Source: Cellulomonas sp. URHE0023 (GTDB lineage: Bacteria; Actinomycetota; Actinomycetes; Actinomycetales; Cellulomonadaceae). Taken from it: DNA of 64,000 nt. Positions 10,483 to 19,188 of this stretch are shown piece after piece. Each line of letters starts with the position of its first letter. Positions within the stretch are counted from its first letter, which is position 1. Location: assembly GCF_000688475.1 (NCBI RefSeq), contig NZ_JIAN01000007.1:372001-436000 (forward strand), given 5' to 3'. The position numbers and the translations under genes are program-made. The notes beneath the pieces are model-generated. The model had not been told where the DNA came from and made no database searches. It saw only the letters and a program-made list of their open reading frames with translations.

Positions 10483-11073
10483 TCACCGCCACCAGGACCG
10501 TCTCCGGGGCTCGACGACGGGTCCGGGCTGCGGCTCGGCACGCCGTGCACGCCACGCCGAGACCTCCCGCTCGACGTCCCGCAGCGGGGTCACCACCGGT
10601 GGCCCGCCCATCAGCTGGCGTCGCGCCGCGACGATCCGGGCGTTGAACTCGTCGAGCACCTCACGCACCCGCGCCTCGTCGCGCAGACCGTCGAGCCGCT
10701 CGTCGAGGACCGCGTCATCCTTGCGGAGCTGGATCGCCTCCGGCAGCACGCCGGAGATCTGCTCGCGCTCGATGAGCGCCTTGAGCCACCAGTCCGGGTC
10801 GTGACGTGCGCCGATCCCCGGGATCGGCTTGCCCGCCAGGGGGAGGTTGTCGAACTCCCCGCGCGCGATCGCCTGGTCGACGACGCGGTCCACCCAGGCG
10901 GCCCGGAACTGCATCCGGCCCGCCATCGGGGCCGGACCTGCGGGACGCTCCTCGCCGTCGCCCTCCGCACGGTCGCGTTCCGCGTCCCGGTCGGCCACGT
11001 ACCGCGCGACGTCGAGCGAGACGTCGCGCACGGGTGCACCGTCGGGGTCTGAGGTCGGATCTATCTCTCGCAT
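10483..11073 (-). CDS. DUF1992 (DnaJ-C28-like) domain protein
   Basis: A 196-residue hydrophilic protein. The central DUF1992 domain (about residues 55-125) is recognised from WVDRVVDQAIARGEFDNLP, LAGKPIPG and DPDWWLKALIERE. The same domain occurs in animal DNAJC28, but no J-domain is present here and the function is not known. The long charged C-terminal part is likely helical (LDERLDGLRDEARVREVLDE). It is separated from the kinase gene upstream by 91 bp that contain no gene. Confidence 0.82.
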   Translation of the reverse strand: MREIDPTSDPDGAPVRDVSLDVARYVADRDAERDRAEGDGEERPAGPAPMAGRMQFRAAWVDRVVDQAIARGEFDNLPLAGKPIPGIGARHDPDWWLKALIEREQISGVLPEAIQLRKDDAVLDERLDGLRDEARVREVLDEFNARIVAARRQLMGGPPVVTPLRDVEREVSAWRARRAEPQPGPVVEPRRRSWWR

Positions 11074-11164
11074 CGGTCACCTCCGGCGGGTCCTGGTTCC
11101 AGGGTGCCACGAGGACCGCGGCCTGGTGCGACCACCCGAAACGTCGGTGCGACGACCCCGACCG

Positions 11165-12502
11165 TCAGCCGAGCGGCAGCCGCAGATCCGCGCGCAGACC
11201 GCCGAGCGGCGAACGCGACAGCAGGATGTCACCGCCCAGCTCGCGGGCCACCTCCCGGGCGATCGCAAGCCCCAGGCCGCTGCCGCCCGCGTCGCGTTCG
11301 CGTGCCTCGTCGAGGCGCACGAACCGCTCGAACACGCGCTCGAAGTCGGCTTCGTCCAGCCCGGCACCGTCGTCGTCGACGCGCACGAGCCCGTCGGCGA
11401 CCGTGACGGTCACCTGCGCGGACGCATGCCGCACCGCGTTGTCGACCAGGTTGCGCACGACCCGGCCGGCGGACGCCTCCGCGGCGAACGCGCGTCCTGA
11501 GCCCTGCACGATCACGGTTGCCGTCGTCATGGGGAGAACGCCGCGCACGACGGCCGCAAGGTCCACGTCCGACCGCTCCGAGGACCCGGACCCCACGCGC
11601 GCCAGCACCAGCAGGTCGTCGACCAGTGCCTGCAGGCGCAGCACCTCGGCCTCGAGGTCGACGGCCAGCTCGGCGGTGTCGTAGGCCTCGGGGTGCAGAC
11701 GCGCGACCTCGATGCTGGCACGCAGCGTGGCGAGGGGTGAGCGCAGCTCATGAGCCGCGTCCGCGACGAAGGTCCGCTGTCGGGCGGCACCGGCCTCGAG
11801 CCGGTCGAGCATCGAGTTGAGGGTCCTGGCCAGGGCACCCAGCTCGTCGTCACGCCTCGGCACCGGAAGCGAGCCCGGCCCGCCGGTCGAGGCCACCAGC
11901 GCGGCGCCTCGGCGGAGCTCCTCGACGGGACGCAGCGCGCGCCCGAGGATCAACCAGACGACCAGCCCGAGCAGCAGCGTGAGCACCGGGACCACCATGA
12001 CCAGCGCGAGCCGCAGCGCGTCGAGCACGCTGCGCACCTCCGCGATGGGCACGGTCGCCACCACCGTCACCGGCTGGCCACCGTACGTGGCCGACCGGAC
12101 CGCGATCCGGGCCTCGTCGTCGTACGCGCTCGACGTGGTGCGGCCCACGGTCGTCCCCCGGCCGACGTGCAGCGTGCCGAGCGGCACGACCGGCAGCGTG
12201 CGGCTCGCGTTGGGCGACGTCGCCAGCACGCCGCCCCGGGCGTCGAGCAGCTGCACGATCTCCCCGGGCTCGGCCACCGGTAGCGCCTCGGGCAGGCGGT
12301 CGTCCTCGGTGAGAGCAGCGACCGTCGCGACGCGATCCGTGACGACCGTGTCCAGCGCGTCGATCCGGGTGCGGCTCAGCACGGTGGTCAGCGCGAACGC
12401 GCCCACCACGAGCGCGACGAAAAGCGCGCCCGACGCGATCAGCGTCAGGCGCATCCGCAACGACGGGCCGTGCCACGGGTGCTCGTGCCGGCGGCTACCC
12501 AT
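11165..12502 (-). CDS. sensor histidine kinase (EnvZ/OmpR class)
   Basis: A 445-residue kinase with TM1 near the N-terminus (LTLIASGALFVALVVGAFAL), an ~130-residue extracellular loop, TM2 (LALVMVVPVLTLLLGLVVWL), HAMP and HisKA. The phospho-His is in FVADAAHELRSPLATL. The ATPase domain has RNLVDNAVRHA, VDDDGAGLD and GGSGLGLAIAREVA. ATG at 12502 was preferred over an in-frame GTG at 12514; neither has a strong ribosome site. It is downstream of its response regulator and divergent from the exported-protein/ABC operon, which is a plausible target. Confidence 0.93.
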   Translation of the reverse strand: MGSRRHEHPWHGPSLRMRLTLIASGALFVALVVGAFALTTVLSRTRIDALDTVVTDRVATVAALTEDDRLPEALPVAEPGEIVQLLDARGGVLATSPNASRTLPVVPLGTLHVGRGTTVGRTTSSAYDDEARIAVRSATYGGQPVTVVATVPIAEVRSVLDALRLALVMVVPVLTLLLGLVVWLILGRALRPVEELRRGAALVASTGGPGSLPVPRRDDELGALARTLNSMLDRLEAGAARQRTFVADAAHELRSPLATLRASIEVARLHPEAYDTAELAVDLEAEVLRLQALVDDLLVLARVGSGSSERSDVDLAAVVRGVLPMTTATVIVQGSGRAFAAEASAGRVVRNLVDNAVRHASAQVTVTVADGLVRVDDDGAGLDEADFERVFERFVRLDEARERDAGGSGLGLAIAREVARELGGDILLSRSPLGGLRADLRLPLG

Positions 12503-12528
12503 CCCCGGACGCACCCGCCCTAGACCGG

Positions 12529-13182
12529 CTACCCGGCAACGCGGTACCCGGCGCCGCGGACCGTCTCGACGGACGCCCGGCCGAGCTTGCGGCGCAGGTA
12601 CGACACGTAGACCTCGACCACGTTCACGTCGTCACCGTCGCCGTCCCACACGTGGTCGCGCAGCTCGACCTTGCCGACCACACGGTCCGCGTGGTGCATC
12701 AGGTACTCGAGCAGGGCGACCTCGCGGGTGGTCATCGGCACCACCTCGCCCGCACGGGTCACGCGGCGCGTGGAGGGGTCGAGCGTGAGCTCGCCGACCG
12801 TCAGGACCGGTGGGCGCACCTGCGACTGACGCCGGAGGAGGGCACGCAACCGGCTCACCAGGACGACGAACGCGAACGGCTTGGTCAGGTAGTCGTCGGC
12901 CCCGACATCGAGCCCGTCCGCGACGTCGTACTCGCCGTCCTTGGCGCTCAGCATGAGCACGGGAGTCCACACGTCCCGTTCGCGCAGGGCCGTCACCACG
13001 TCGTATCCGTTGCGGCGCGGCAGCATGACGTCGAGCACGATCGCGTCGTACTCGTTCCCGGACGCGAGCTCGAGGCCCGTGTCCCCGTCGAGCGCGACGT
13101 CCACGGCGAAACCCTCCGCCGTGAGCCCGCGCTTGAGCGCACGCACCAGCCCGCGCTCGTCGTCCACCACGAGAACCCGCAT
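12529..13182 (-). CDS. OmpR-type response regulator
   Basis: A 217-residue regulator. The receiver domain starts MRVLVVDDERGLVRALKRGL with the phospho-Asp in IVLDVMLPRRNGYD and the Lys in YLTKPF. A winged-helix Trans_reg_C domain follows (RVTRAGEVVPMTTREVALL, VVEVYVSYLRRKLG). ATG at 13182 begins exactly at the domain edge; 13 extra codons are open upstream but carry no conservation. It heads the operon with the kinase at 11165-12502 and lies 83 bp from the divergent exported-protein gene. Confidence 0.95.
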   Translation of the reverse strand: MRVLVVDDERGLVRALKRGLTAEGFAVDVALDGDTGLELASGNEYDAIVLDVMLPRRNGYDVVTALRERDVWTPVLMLSAKDGEYDVADGLDVGADDYLTKPFAFVVLVSRLRALLRRQSQVRPPVLTVGELTLDPSTRRVTRAGEVVPMTTREVALLEYLMHHADRVVGKVELRDHVWDGDGDDVNVVEVYVSYLRRKLGRASVETVRGAGYRVAG

Positions 13183-13265
13183 GTCGCGAGCATGCCACCA
13201 GGCACCGACGTGTGGGCTCACCCGCTCTCAGGGTCCGCTCAGCGAGCGTGCCGCACAGTGGTGCC

Positions 13266-14528
13266 ATGACCGAACAGCCGACACCTCAGACGAGCAGCAC
13301 GCCGTCTCGCCGCACCCTGTCGACCCGGGCCCGCTGGAGCGTCCCCGTGGTCGTCGCCGTCGCCGTCGGGATCGGCTTCGCCGCTCCCCCTCTGCTGGCC
13401 ACCGCCGGCAGCGACGGGCTGCCGACGATCACGCCCGAGCAGCTGGCCGAGCAGGTCGCCGCCGCCGAGCAGCAGCCGCTGTCCGGGACGGTCGTCTACA
13501 CCGCCCGCCTCGGACTGCCCGAGCTCCCGTTCAGCAAGGTCACCGGAGCCAACCCGGTGTCGCTCCTCGGTGGCAGCTCGACCATGCGGGTCTGGACGGA
13601 CGGCGCCGAGCGCTCCCGCGCTGCGCTCCTGGGCGACGTGTCCGAGTACTCGGTCGTGCAGGACGGGCCGCAGGCCTGGACCTACTCGAGCACCGACAAC
13701 GCGGTCGTCCACTACACCCTGGACGACGCTGACACCGCGCGCTACGACGACCTGGCCGCCAAGGCGGAGGCCGGCGACCTTCCCGTCGAGGGGGATCTGC
13801 CGACGCCCGCCGAGGCCGCCCGGCAGGCCGTCACCATGGCGAAGGCCTTCTCGACGGTCACGCTCGACGCGCAGACCGAGGTCGCCGGGCGCGACGCGTA
13901 CCAGCTCGTCGTGACGCCGACGAGCCAGACCACCCTGATCGGGAGGATCGTCGTCGCCGTGGACGCCGCGACGAGCACACCGCTGCGACTGCAGGTGTGG
14001 AGCCGTGCGGACGCCCAGACGCCGGCGCTCGAGCTCGGGTTCACTGACGTGACGTTCGGGACGCCCGCCGACTCCGTCCTCAGCTTCTCGACGCCGCCAG
14101 GTGCCAGCACCAAGGACGTCGTCGTGGCGCTGCCCGAGCATGACGCGACCACCGCGACCGTCCCGGGCGCCCTGCCCGAGGGTGTGACCGTGTCCGGCCT
14201 CGGCTGGGACAGCGTCGTGCAGGTCGCGGGCGTCGACGTGGCGGGTCTGCTCGCCGGGGACCCGGCCGCTGCGAGCGCACTGCCCGGCGCCGACCGGCAG
14301 TTCGACTCGAAGGGCGCCCAGCAGCTCTACGACCAGTTCGCTCCGGAGAAGGACGCCGGGTCGCCGCTCGGCACGCTGGACACGTCCGCGCTGTACGACC
14401 AGCTGACCACCGCCGTCCCAGAGGGTCGACTGCTGAGCTCGGCGCTGCTGTCCGTGCTCGTGACCGACGACGGGCGGGTCCTGGTCGGCGCGGTCCCGGG
14501 CGAGACGCTGCAGGCCCTGGCCCGATGA
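13266..14528 (+). CDS. exported LolA/RseB-like protein
   Basis: A 420-residue protein with an N-terminal membrane anchor or signal segment (WSVPVVVAVAVGIGFAAPPL). An extracytoplasmic LolA-like beta-sheet region follows (about residues 45-285: GTVVYTARLGLP, RVWTDGAERSRAALLGD, LTPTSQ-type beta strands). The last ~135 residues are less conserved. Actinobacterial proteins of this type are attached to ABC exporters and may bind lipids, but the substrate is unknown. Its stop overlaps the ABC ATPase start by four bases, giving a three-gene operon. Confidence 0.72.
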   Translation: MTEQPTPQTSSTPSRRTLSTRARWSVPVVVAVAVGIGFAAPPLLATAGSDGLPTITPEQLAEQVAAAEQQPLSGTVVYTARLGLPELPFSKVTGANPVSLLGGSSTMRVWTDGAERSRAALLGDVSEYSVVQDGPQAWTYSSTDNAVVHYTLDDADTARYDDLAAKAEAGDLPVEGDLPTPAEAARQAVTMAKAFSTVTLDAQTEVAGRDAYQLVVTPTSQTTLIGRIVVAVDAATSTPLRLQVWSRADAQTPALELGFTDVTFGTPADSVLSFSTPPGASTKDVVVALPEHDATTATVPGALPEGVTVSGLGWDSVVQVAGVDVAGLLAGDPAAASALPGADRQFDSKGAQQLYDQFAPEKDAGSPLGTLDTSALYDQLTTAVPEGRLLSSALLSVLVTDDGRVLVGAVPGETLQALAR

Positions 14529-15514
14529 CCGAACCGCTTCCCGTGCCCGCATCCTCGACCGGGGGTGCGGGCACGGGCGACCTCGCGATCCGCACCGAGC
14601 GTCTGACGAAGCAGTTCCGCTCGGGTCAGGTGGCGGTCGACGGCATCGACCTGCACGTCCCGCGCGGCGCCGTCTACGGGTTCCTCGGGCCGAACGGGTC
14701 GGGCAAGACGACGACGATCCGCATGCTGCTGGGCCTCGTCCGGCCGACGAGCGGGCACGCCGAGCTGCTGGGCGGACGGATGCCCGAGGCCGGACTGGAC
14801 GTGCTCCCCCGGGTCGGTGCCCTGGTCGAGGGACCGGCGTTCCACCCGTACCTGACCGGCCGCGCCAACCTCGCCCGGCTGGACGCGAGCGACGCGACCG
14901 CGAACCCGCGCACGTCACGCAGGCGCAGCGACGAGGCCCTCGAGCGCGTGGGGCTCTCCGCTGCCGCATCGAAGCCGTACCGCCAGTACTCGCTCGGCAT
15001 GAAGCAGCGCCTCGGCCTGGCTGCGGCCCTGCTGCGTCCGCGCGAGCTCCTGGTCCTCGACGAGCCGACCAACGGCCTCGACCCGCAGGGCACGCGCGAG
15101 GTCCGCCACCTCGTCCGCGAGCTCGCCGACGGCGGGTCGACCGTGCTGGTCTCCTCACACCTGCTGGCAGAGATCGAGCAGGTGTGCTCGCACATCGGGA
15201 TCATGGGCCGCGGCAGGCTCTTGCTGCAGGGCGACCGCGGCGAGCTCACCGCCCGGGGTGCTGCCCGGGTCCTCGTCCAGACGTCGAGCGACCACGTCGC
15301 CGCCGTCGCCGAGGTGCTCGCCGCTCTGGGGATGGCGGAGGTGTCCGTGGAGGGGACGACGGTCACCGCGCTCCTCGACGACACGCCGCCCGAGAAGGTC
15401 TCGGCAGCGATCGTGCACGCAGGGGTCGACCTTCTCGGCCTCGAGGTCCGCCGCCCGAACCTCGAGCAGATCTTCGTGGAGCTCACCGGGGAGGGCTTCG
15501 ATGTCGCTCGTTGA
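14525..15514 (+). CDS. ABC transporter ATP-binding protein
   Basis: A 329-residue ATPase of the DrrA/CcmA exporter type. Walker A is GPNGSGKTTTIRML, the signature motif is YSLGMKQRLGLAAALL and Walker B is ELLVLDEPTNGLDPQG, with the H-loop in VLVSSHLLAEIEQV. An ~80-residue C-terminal domain resembles that of other ABC-2 exporters. It energises the permease encoded immediately downstream. The start overlaps the upstream LolA-like gene, implying coupled translation. Confidence 0.95.
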   Translation: MTEPLPVPASSTGGAGTGDLAIRTERLTKQFRSGQVAVDGIDLHVPRGAVYGFLGPNGSGKTTTIRMLLGLVRPTSGHAELLGGRMPEAGLDVLPRVGALVEGPAFHPYLTGRANLARLDASDATANPRTSRRRSDEALERVGLSAAASKPYRQYSLGMKQRLGLAAALLRPRELLVLDEPTNGLDPQGTREVRHLVRELADGGSTVLVSSHLLAEIEQVCSHIGIMGRGRLLLQGDRGELTARGAARVLVQTSSDHVAAVAEVLAALGMAEVSVEGTTVTALLDDTPPEKVSAAIVHAGVDLLGLEVRRPNLEQIFVELTGEGFDVAR

Positions 15515-16358
15515 CCTGCCGGAGGCGCCGTCGACGCGCGGCGCACTGGGACGCCTGGCTCGCAGCGAGCTGCGACTCGTCTTCGGGCGTCGACGCAACA
15601 TCGTTCTGCTCATCGGTCTCGCGCTGGTCCCGCTGGTGCTGGGACTCGTGCTCTTCCTGACGCAGGACAGCGCGCTCGGCGGCCAGGGTCCCGGTTTCAT
15701 CGGCAACGTCACCGGCAACGGCCTGTTCCTCGTGGTCGCCGCGCTGTTCATCTGCCTTCCGTTCCTCCTGCCGCTGACGATCGGGATCGCGTCCGGCGAC
15801 TCCGTGGCAGGTGAGGCCTCCGCCGGGACGTTGCGCTACCTGCTGGTCGTGCCCGTGTCCCGCACGCGGCTGCTCGGCGTCAAGGCGCTCGGTGCGCTCC
15901 TGTTCGCGGGTGCGGCCGTGCTCTCCATCGCCGTCGTCGGGCTCGTCGCAGGTGCCGTGTTCTTCGGCCTGCGCGACATCACCCTGCTGTCCGGGACGAC
16001 CGTTCCGCTGCTGGACGGCGTCGTGCGGGTCGCGGGGATCGTCGCCTACGTCGGGCTGTCCATGACCGGCCTCGTCGCGGTCGGGCTCTTCTTCTCGACG
16101 CTCACCGAGGTGCCCGTCGGCGCGATGGCCGCGACGGTCGTCGTCGCGATCGTCTCGGGCGTGCTCGACCAGCTGCCGGCCCTGCACGTCATCGCACCCG
16201 CGCTGCTCACGCACCACTGGCTCGGGTTCGCCGAGTTCCTGCGCCTGGAGCCCGACTGGGGCGTGCTCGGCCAGGGGCTCACGCTGCAGGCGGCGTGGGT
16301 GGCCATCTTCGGCGCGCTGGCGTGGAGCCGGTTCACGACCGCGGACGTCTCGTCCTGA
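15501..16358 (+). CDS. ABC-2 type permease
   Basis: A 285-residue integral membrane protein with about six helices, including NIVLLIGLALVPLVLGLVLF, LFLVVAALFICLPFLLPLTI and GALLFAGAAVLSIAVVGLVA. The stretch SVAGEASAGTLRYLLVVPVSRTRLLGVK between helices is typical of ABC-2 permeases. It overlaps the ATPase gene by 14 bases. With the LolA-like protein and the ATPase it would form an exporter for an unknown lipid or drug-like compound, possibly under the divergent two-component system. Confidence 0.88.
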   Translation: MSLVDLPEAPSTRGALGRLARSELRLVFGRRRNIVLLIGLALVPLVLGLVLFLTQDSALGGQGPGFIGNVTGNGLFLVVAALFICLPFLLPLTIGIASGDSVAGEASAGTLRYLLVVPVSRTRLLGVKALGALLFAGAAVLSIAVVGLVAGAVFFGLRDITLLSGTTVPLLDGVVRVAGIVAYVGLSMTGLVAVGLFFSTLTEVPVGAMAATVVVAIVSGVLDQLPALHVIAPALLTHHWLGFAEFLRLEPDWGVLGQGLTLQAAWVAIFGALAWSRFTTADVSS

Positions 16359-16466
16359 CCGGTTCCTCGACGAGGCCGTCCGCTCACGGCAGAAGGGCCC
16401 GGCCCCGATCGAGCGGGTTCGCGGGCTAGCGTGACGAAGGACCCGTTCCCTGCAGGGAGGCCCCCG

Positions 16467-16964
16467 ATGTCGCGTCCGACCAGCACGCTGCTCCCCGTGG
16501 GACCGTCGCGTCCTGCCCCCGGACGCACGCGGCCGCCCGAGCCGCTCCTGCGGCACCTCGTCGGCGCGATCCTGCGCGCACGGCGGGAGGACCAGGGCCG
16601 CACGTTGCGGGACGTCGCCGAGAGCGCACGCGTCTCGGTGGCGTACCTGTCGGAGGTGGAGCGTGGTCGCAAGGAGCCGTCGTCGGAGGTGCTCGTCGCG
16701 GTCTGCCGCGCGCTCGGGCTCCGGCTCGTCGACCTCGTGGGCACAGCGCACGCCGAGCTCGCGCGAGCCGAGGGCCGCGTCGTCGTCGACCTGACGGCGC
16801 CGGCGGACACGGAACTCGTCGCGACGCCCACCGACCCCGTCGCGCTCGGCGGTCGGCACGAGCCGGCCACGGTGACCCGGCTCTCCGGGCGGGCGCCGAC
16901 GACGATGCCGGAGGCCACGCTCGTGACCGCCGGCACCGTCGGCGCGGTGCTGCTCGCCGCCTGA
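16467..16964 (+). CDS. ClgR/PopR-like XRE regulator with Leu-Ala-Ala C-terminus
   Basis: A 165-residue regulator. The helix-turn-helix spans about residues 46-74 (TLRDVAESARVSVAYLSE, VERGRKEPSSEVL), very close in pattern to ClgR and PopR, activators of clp genes in actinobacteria. The protein ends VLLAA, an ssrA-like degron; S. lividans PopR is degraded by ClpP through its terminal Ala-Ala. GGGAGG at 16455-16460 supports ATG at 16467. It is convergent with, and directly abuts, the clpP pair, so control of that operon is likely. Distinguishing ClgR from PopR needs phylogeny. Confidence 0.85.
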   Translation: MSRPTSTLLPVGPSRPAPGRTRPPEPLLRHLVGAILRARREDQGRTLRDVAESARVSVAYLSEVERGRKEPSSEVLVAVCRALGLRLVDLVGTAHAELARAEGRVVVDLTAPADTELVATPTDPVALGGRHEPATVTRLSGRAPTTMPEATLVTAGTVGAVLLAA

Positions 16965-17579
16965 CTACCCCGCGACGGCTGCCGGCACCTCCTTGAGCGT
17001 CCTGACCACCCGGTCCGCCAGGCCGTAGTCGACCGCCTGCTGCGCCGTCAGGATCAGGTCCCGGTCGGTGTCGAGCCGGAGCTTGTCGAGCGGCTGGCTC
17101 GTGTGGCGGTGCAGGATCTGCTCGACCTCCTCGCGGAGCCGCAGCACCTCCCGCGCCTGGATCTCCAGGTCGGCAGCCGTTCCCTCCCCACCGCCGGAGG
17201 GCTGGTGCAGCAGCACGCGGGCGTGCTCCAGCACGTGCCGGCTGCCCGGCGCCCCGGCGGCCAGGAGGACCGCCGCGGCGGACGCCGCCTGACCGAGGCA
17301 GAACGTCGCGACGGTCGGCTTGATGTACTGGATGGTGTCGTAGACGGCCAGCAGTGCCGTGATCGATCCGCCGGGCGAGTTGATGTAGAGGTGGATCGGC
17401 GAGTCCTGGCTCTCGGACTGCAGGTGCAGGAGCTGCGCGATGACCACGTTGGCGACGCCGTCGTCGATCTCGGTCCCCAGGAAGATGATCCGGTCGCCGA
17501 GCAGCCGCGAGTACACGTCGGACGCCCGCTCGCCGTTGGGCCGCTGCTCGACCACGACGGGGATCGTGTAGCCCGCCAT
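16965..17579 (-). CDS. clpP: ATP-dependent Clp protease proteolytic subunit (second of pair)
   Basis: A 204-residue serine peptidase that forms the ClpP barrel. The catalytic residues are Ser100 in [14 protein letters not shown], His125 in LLHQPSGGG and the Asp near 173 in DTDRDLIL. The motif [22 protein letters not shown] is intact. Its ATG shares one base with the stop of the upstream clpP (TGATG), so the two are co-translated and probably form a mixed ClpP tetradecamer. No clpX follows; instead a ClgR/PopR-like gene abuts its 3' end, as in the Streptomyces clpP3-clpP4 locus. Confidence 0.95.
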   Translation of the reverse strand: MAGYTIPVVVEQRPNGERASDVYSRLLGDRIIFLGTEIDDGVANVVIAQLLHLQSESQDSPIHLYINSPGGSITALLAVYDTIQYIKPTVATFCLGQAASAAAVLLAAGAPGSRHVLEHARVLLHQPSGGGEGTAADLEIQAREVLRLREEVEQILHRHTSQPLDKLRLDTDRDLILTAQQAVDYGLADRVVRTLKEVPAAVAG

Positions 17580-18199
17580 CACAGACCGACCTTCCGGGGG
17601 CTGTCGGGTCGGACGTCGTCGAGCTGTTCGACCACCTTGTCGACGAACCCGTACGCGAGGGCCTCCGCGGCCGTGAACCAGCGGTCGCGGTCGGCGTCGC
17701 GCTCGATCGTCTCGACCGACTGCCCGGTGTGCTCCGCCGTGAGCGACTGCATGGTGCGCTTCACGTGCGCCATGTTCTGCGCCTGGATCGCGATGTCGAC
17801 CGCGGTCCCACCGATGCCGCCCGACGGCTGGTGCATGAGGACGCGGGCGTGCCGCATGGCGTACCGCTTGCCGGGCGTGCCCGCGCTCAGCAGGAACTGG
17901 CCGGCGCTCGCGGCGAGCCCCATCGCGAGCGTCGACACGTCGTTGGGGATGAGCCGCATGGTGTCGTACATGGCCAGCGCCGCGCTGATCGAGCCACCCG
18001 GCGAGTTGATGTAGAGCGCGATGTCGCGGCGCGGATCCTCTGCCGAGAGCAGCAGCAGCTGCGCGCAGACGCGGTTGGCGACCGGGTCGTCGACCTCCTG
18101 GCCGAGCACGACGATCCGCTGGTGCAGCAGGCGCGTGGCCAGGTCGTCGTCGAAGGGTCGAAGGGTGGGCGGTGCGGCGGTGCGGGCTGTGGGGTGCAT
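17579..18199 (-). CDS. clpP: ATP-dependent Clp protease proteolytic subunit (first of pair)
   Basis: A 206-residue ClpP with Ser98 in [14 protein letters not shown], His123 in [11 protein letters not shown] and an Asp near 172 in [16 protein letters not shown]. Strand motifs [22 protein letters not shown] are conserved. ATG at 18199 gives a short N-terminal extension typical of processed ClpP propeptides. It is the promoter-proximal gene of the clpP pair. A 30-bp imperfect palindrome about 87-116 bp upstream is a candidate operator for the neighbouring XRE regulator. Confidence 0.95.
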   Translation of the reverse strand: MHPTARTAAPPTLRPFDDDLATRLLHQRIVVLGQEVDDPVANRVCAQLLLLSAEDPRRDIALYINSPGGSISAALAMYDTMRLIPNDVSTLAMGLAASAGQFLLSAGTPGKRYAMRHARVLMHQPSGGIGGTAVDIAIQAQNMAHVKRTMQSLTAEHTGQSVETIERDADRDRWFTAAEALAYGFVDKVVEQLDDVRPDSPRKVGL

Positions 18200-18285
18200 G
18201 CGGGCCTCCGTGCGTGGTGACCGAGCTGGGTCGACGGTGCGGACCATCCGAACGTGGCACGGCTCGAACGTCGCAGGCCCCTGGA

Positions 18286-18315
18286 TCTGCCGTCGGCGGA
18301 TCCGCCACGGGCAGA
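18286..18315. promoter_or_regulatory. 30-bp nested palindrome between clpP and the pentapeptide gene
   Basis: The core GGCGGATCCGCC (18295-18306) is a perfect 12-bp palindrome. Outer arms TCTGCC (18286-18291) and GGCAGA (18310-18315) are symmetric about the same centre (18300/18301), giving 12 of 15 matched pairs. It lies between two divergent genes, so it is not a terminator. An operator for the PopR/ClgR-like regulator, or another factor acting on clpP and/or the pentapeptide gene, is the simplest reading. Confidence 0.45.
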
Positions 18316-18363
18316 CACCGGGACCGCTGGCTCCGGGCGTCGCGCGGGGCGCAGACTGCTGCC

Positions 18364-19188
18364 GTGACGACCGACGCGGGCAACCCGAGCGACACAGGCA
18401 GCCGGACCCGCCTCGACCTGCGCTCGGACTGCGCACGGTGCGTGGGGCTCTGCTGCGTCGCGCCCGGGTTCACCCGGTCGTCCGCGTTCGCCTTCGACAA
18501 GCCCCCGGGCACGCCCTGCCAGAACCTGCACGGCGACTACCGGTGCGGCATCCACACGGTGCTTCGGGAGCGCGGGATGAGCGGGTGCACGGTGTACGAG
18601 TGCTTCGGTGCCGGACAGCAGGTCACCCAGCACCTCTATGAGGGCCGCAGCTGGCGAGATGAGCCGGCGGCGGCGAGAGGGATGTTCGCGGACTTCTGGA
18701 CCGTGCAGACCCTGCACGAGATGCTCTGGTACCTCACGGAGGTCCTGACCGTGCGTGCAGCGGCACCCGTCCACGCCGAGGTCGCCGCTCTCGTCGACGA
18801 GCTGTCGGGCCGGACGGACGACCTCGATGCCCTGCACACGGTCGACCACCTGGCGGTCCCGGGGATCGTCGGTCCGCTGCTCGAGCGAGCGGTGGCGCTG
18901 GCGCGGCCGACCGGGCCTGCCCACCGTCGCGCCGACCTGGCGTCTCGGCGCCTCACGGACCTGCGCGCTGCCGACCTACGCGGGGCGAGCCTGCTGAGCG
19001 CGGACCTGCGGGGCGCCGACCTGCGCGAGGCCGACCTGCTGGGTGCGGACCTGCGCGGGGCGGACCTGCGCGGGGCCGACCTGTCGACGGCGTACTTCGT
19101 CACGCCGAGCCAGGTCGCCTCGGCTCTCGGCGACCCGACGACGCGCCTACCGCACCGGCTGGGCGCGGCACCGGCCCACTGGACCTAG
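18364..19188 (+). CDS. Cys-cluster plus pentapeptide-repeat protein
   Basis: About 274 residues with two parts. The N-terminal ~90 residues hold a Cys-rich cluster ([40 protein letters not shown]), resembling metal-binding YkgJ-type domains. Residues ~190-255 form a right-handed beta-helix of pentapeptide repeats, A(D/N)LxG-like ([20 protein letters not shown]). Pentapeptide proteins can mimic DNA and protect gyrase, but no target is evident. GTG at 18364 was chosen because Cys-domain conservation starts right after it. Its stop shares CTAG with the convergent LLM gene. Confidence 0.8.
   Translation: MTTDAGNPSDTGSRTRLDLRSDCARCVGLCCVAPGFTRSSAFAFDKPPGTPCQNLHGDYRCGIHTVLRERGMSGCTVYECFGAGQQVTQHLYEGRSWRDEPAAARGMFADFWTVQTLHEMLWYLTEVLTVRAAAPVHAEVAALVDELSGRTDDLDALHTVDHLAVPGIVGPLLERAVALARPTGPAHRRADLASRRLTDLRAADLRGASLLSADLRGADLREADLLGADLRGADLRGADLSTAYFVTPSQVASALGDPTTRLPHRLGAAPAHWT

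Noticed and set aside
16420-16432. GTTCGC...AGCG before the ClgR/PopR-like gene as a ClgR box
   Set aside because: The spacing is one base shorter than the ClgR consensus as I recall it, and TAGCGT there is equally a -10 element.
19185-19188. CTAG shared by two convergent stop codons as a special site
   Set aside because: Tail-to-tail genes sharing CTAG are expected by chance in dense genomes.
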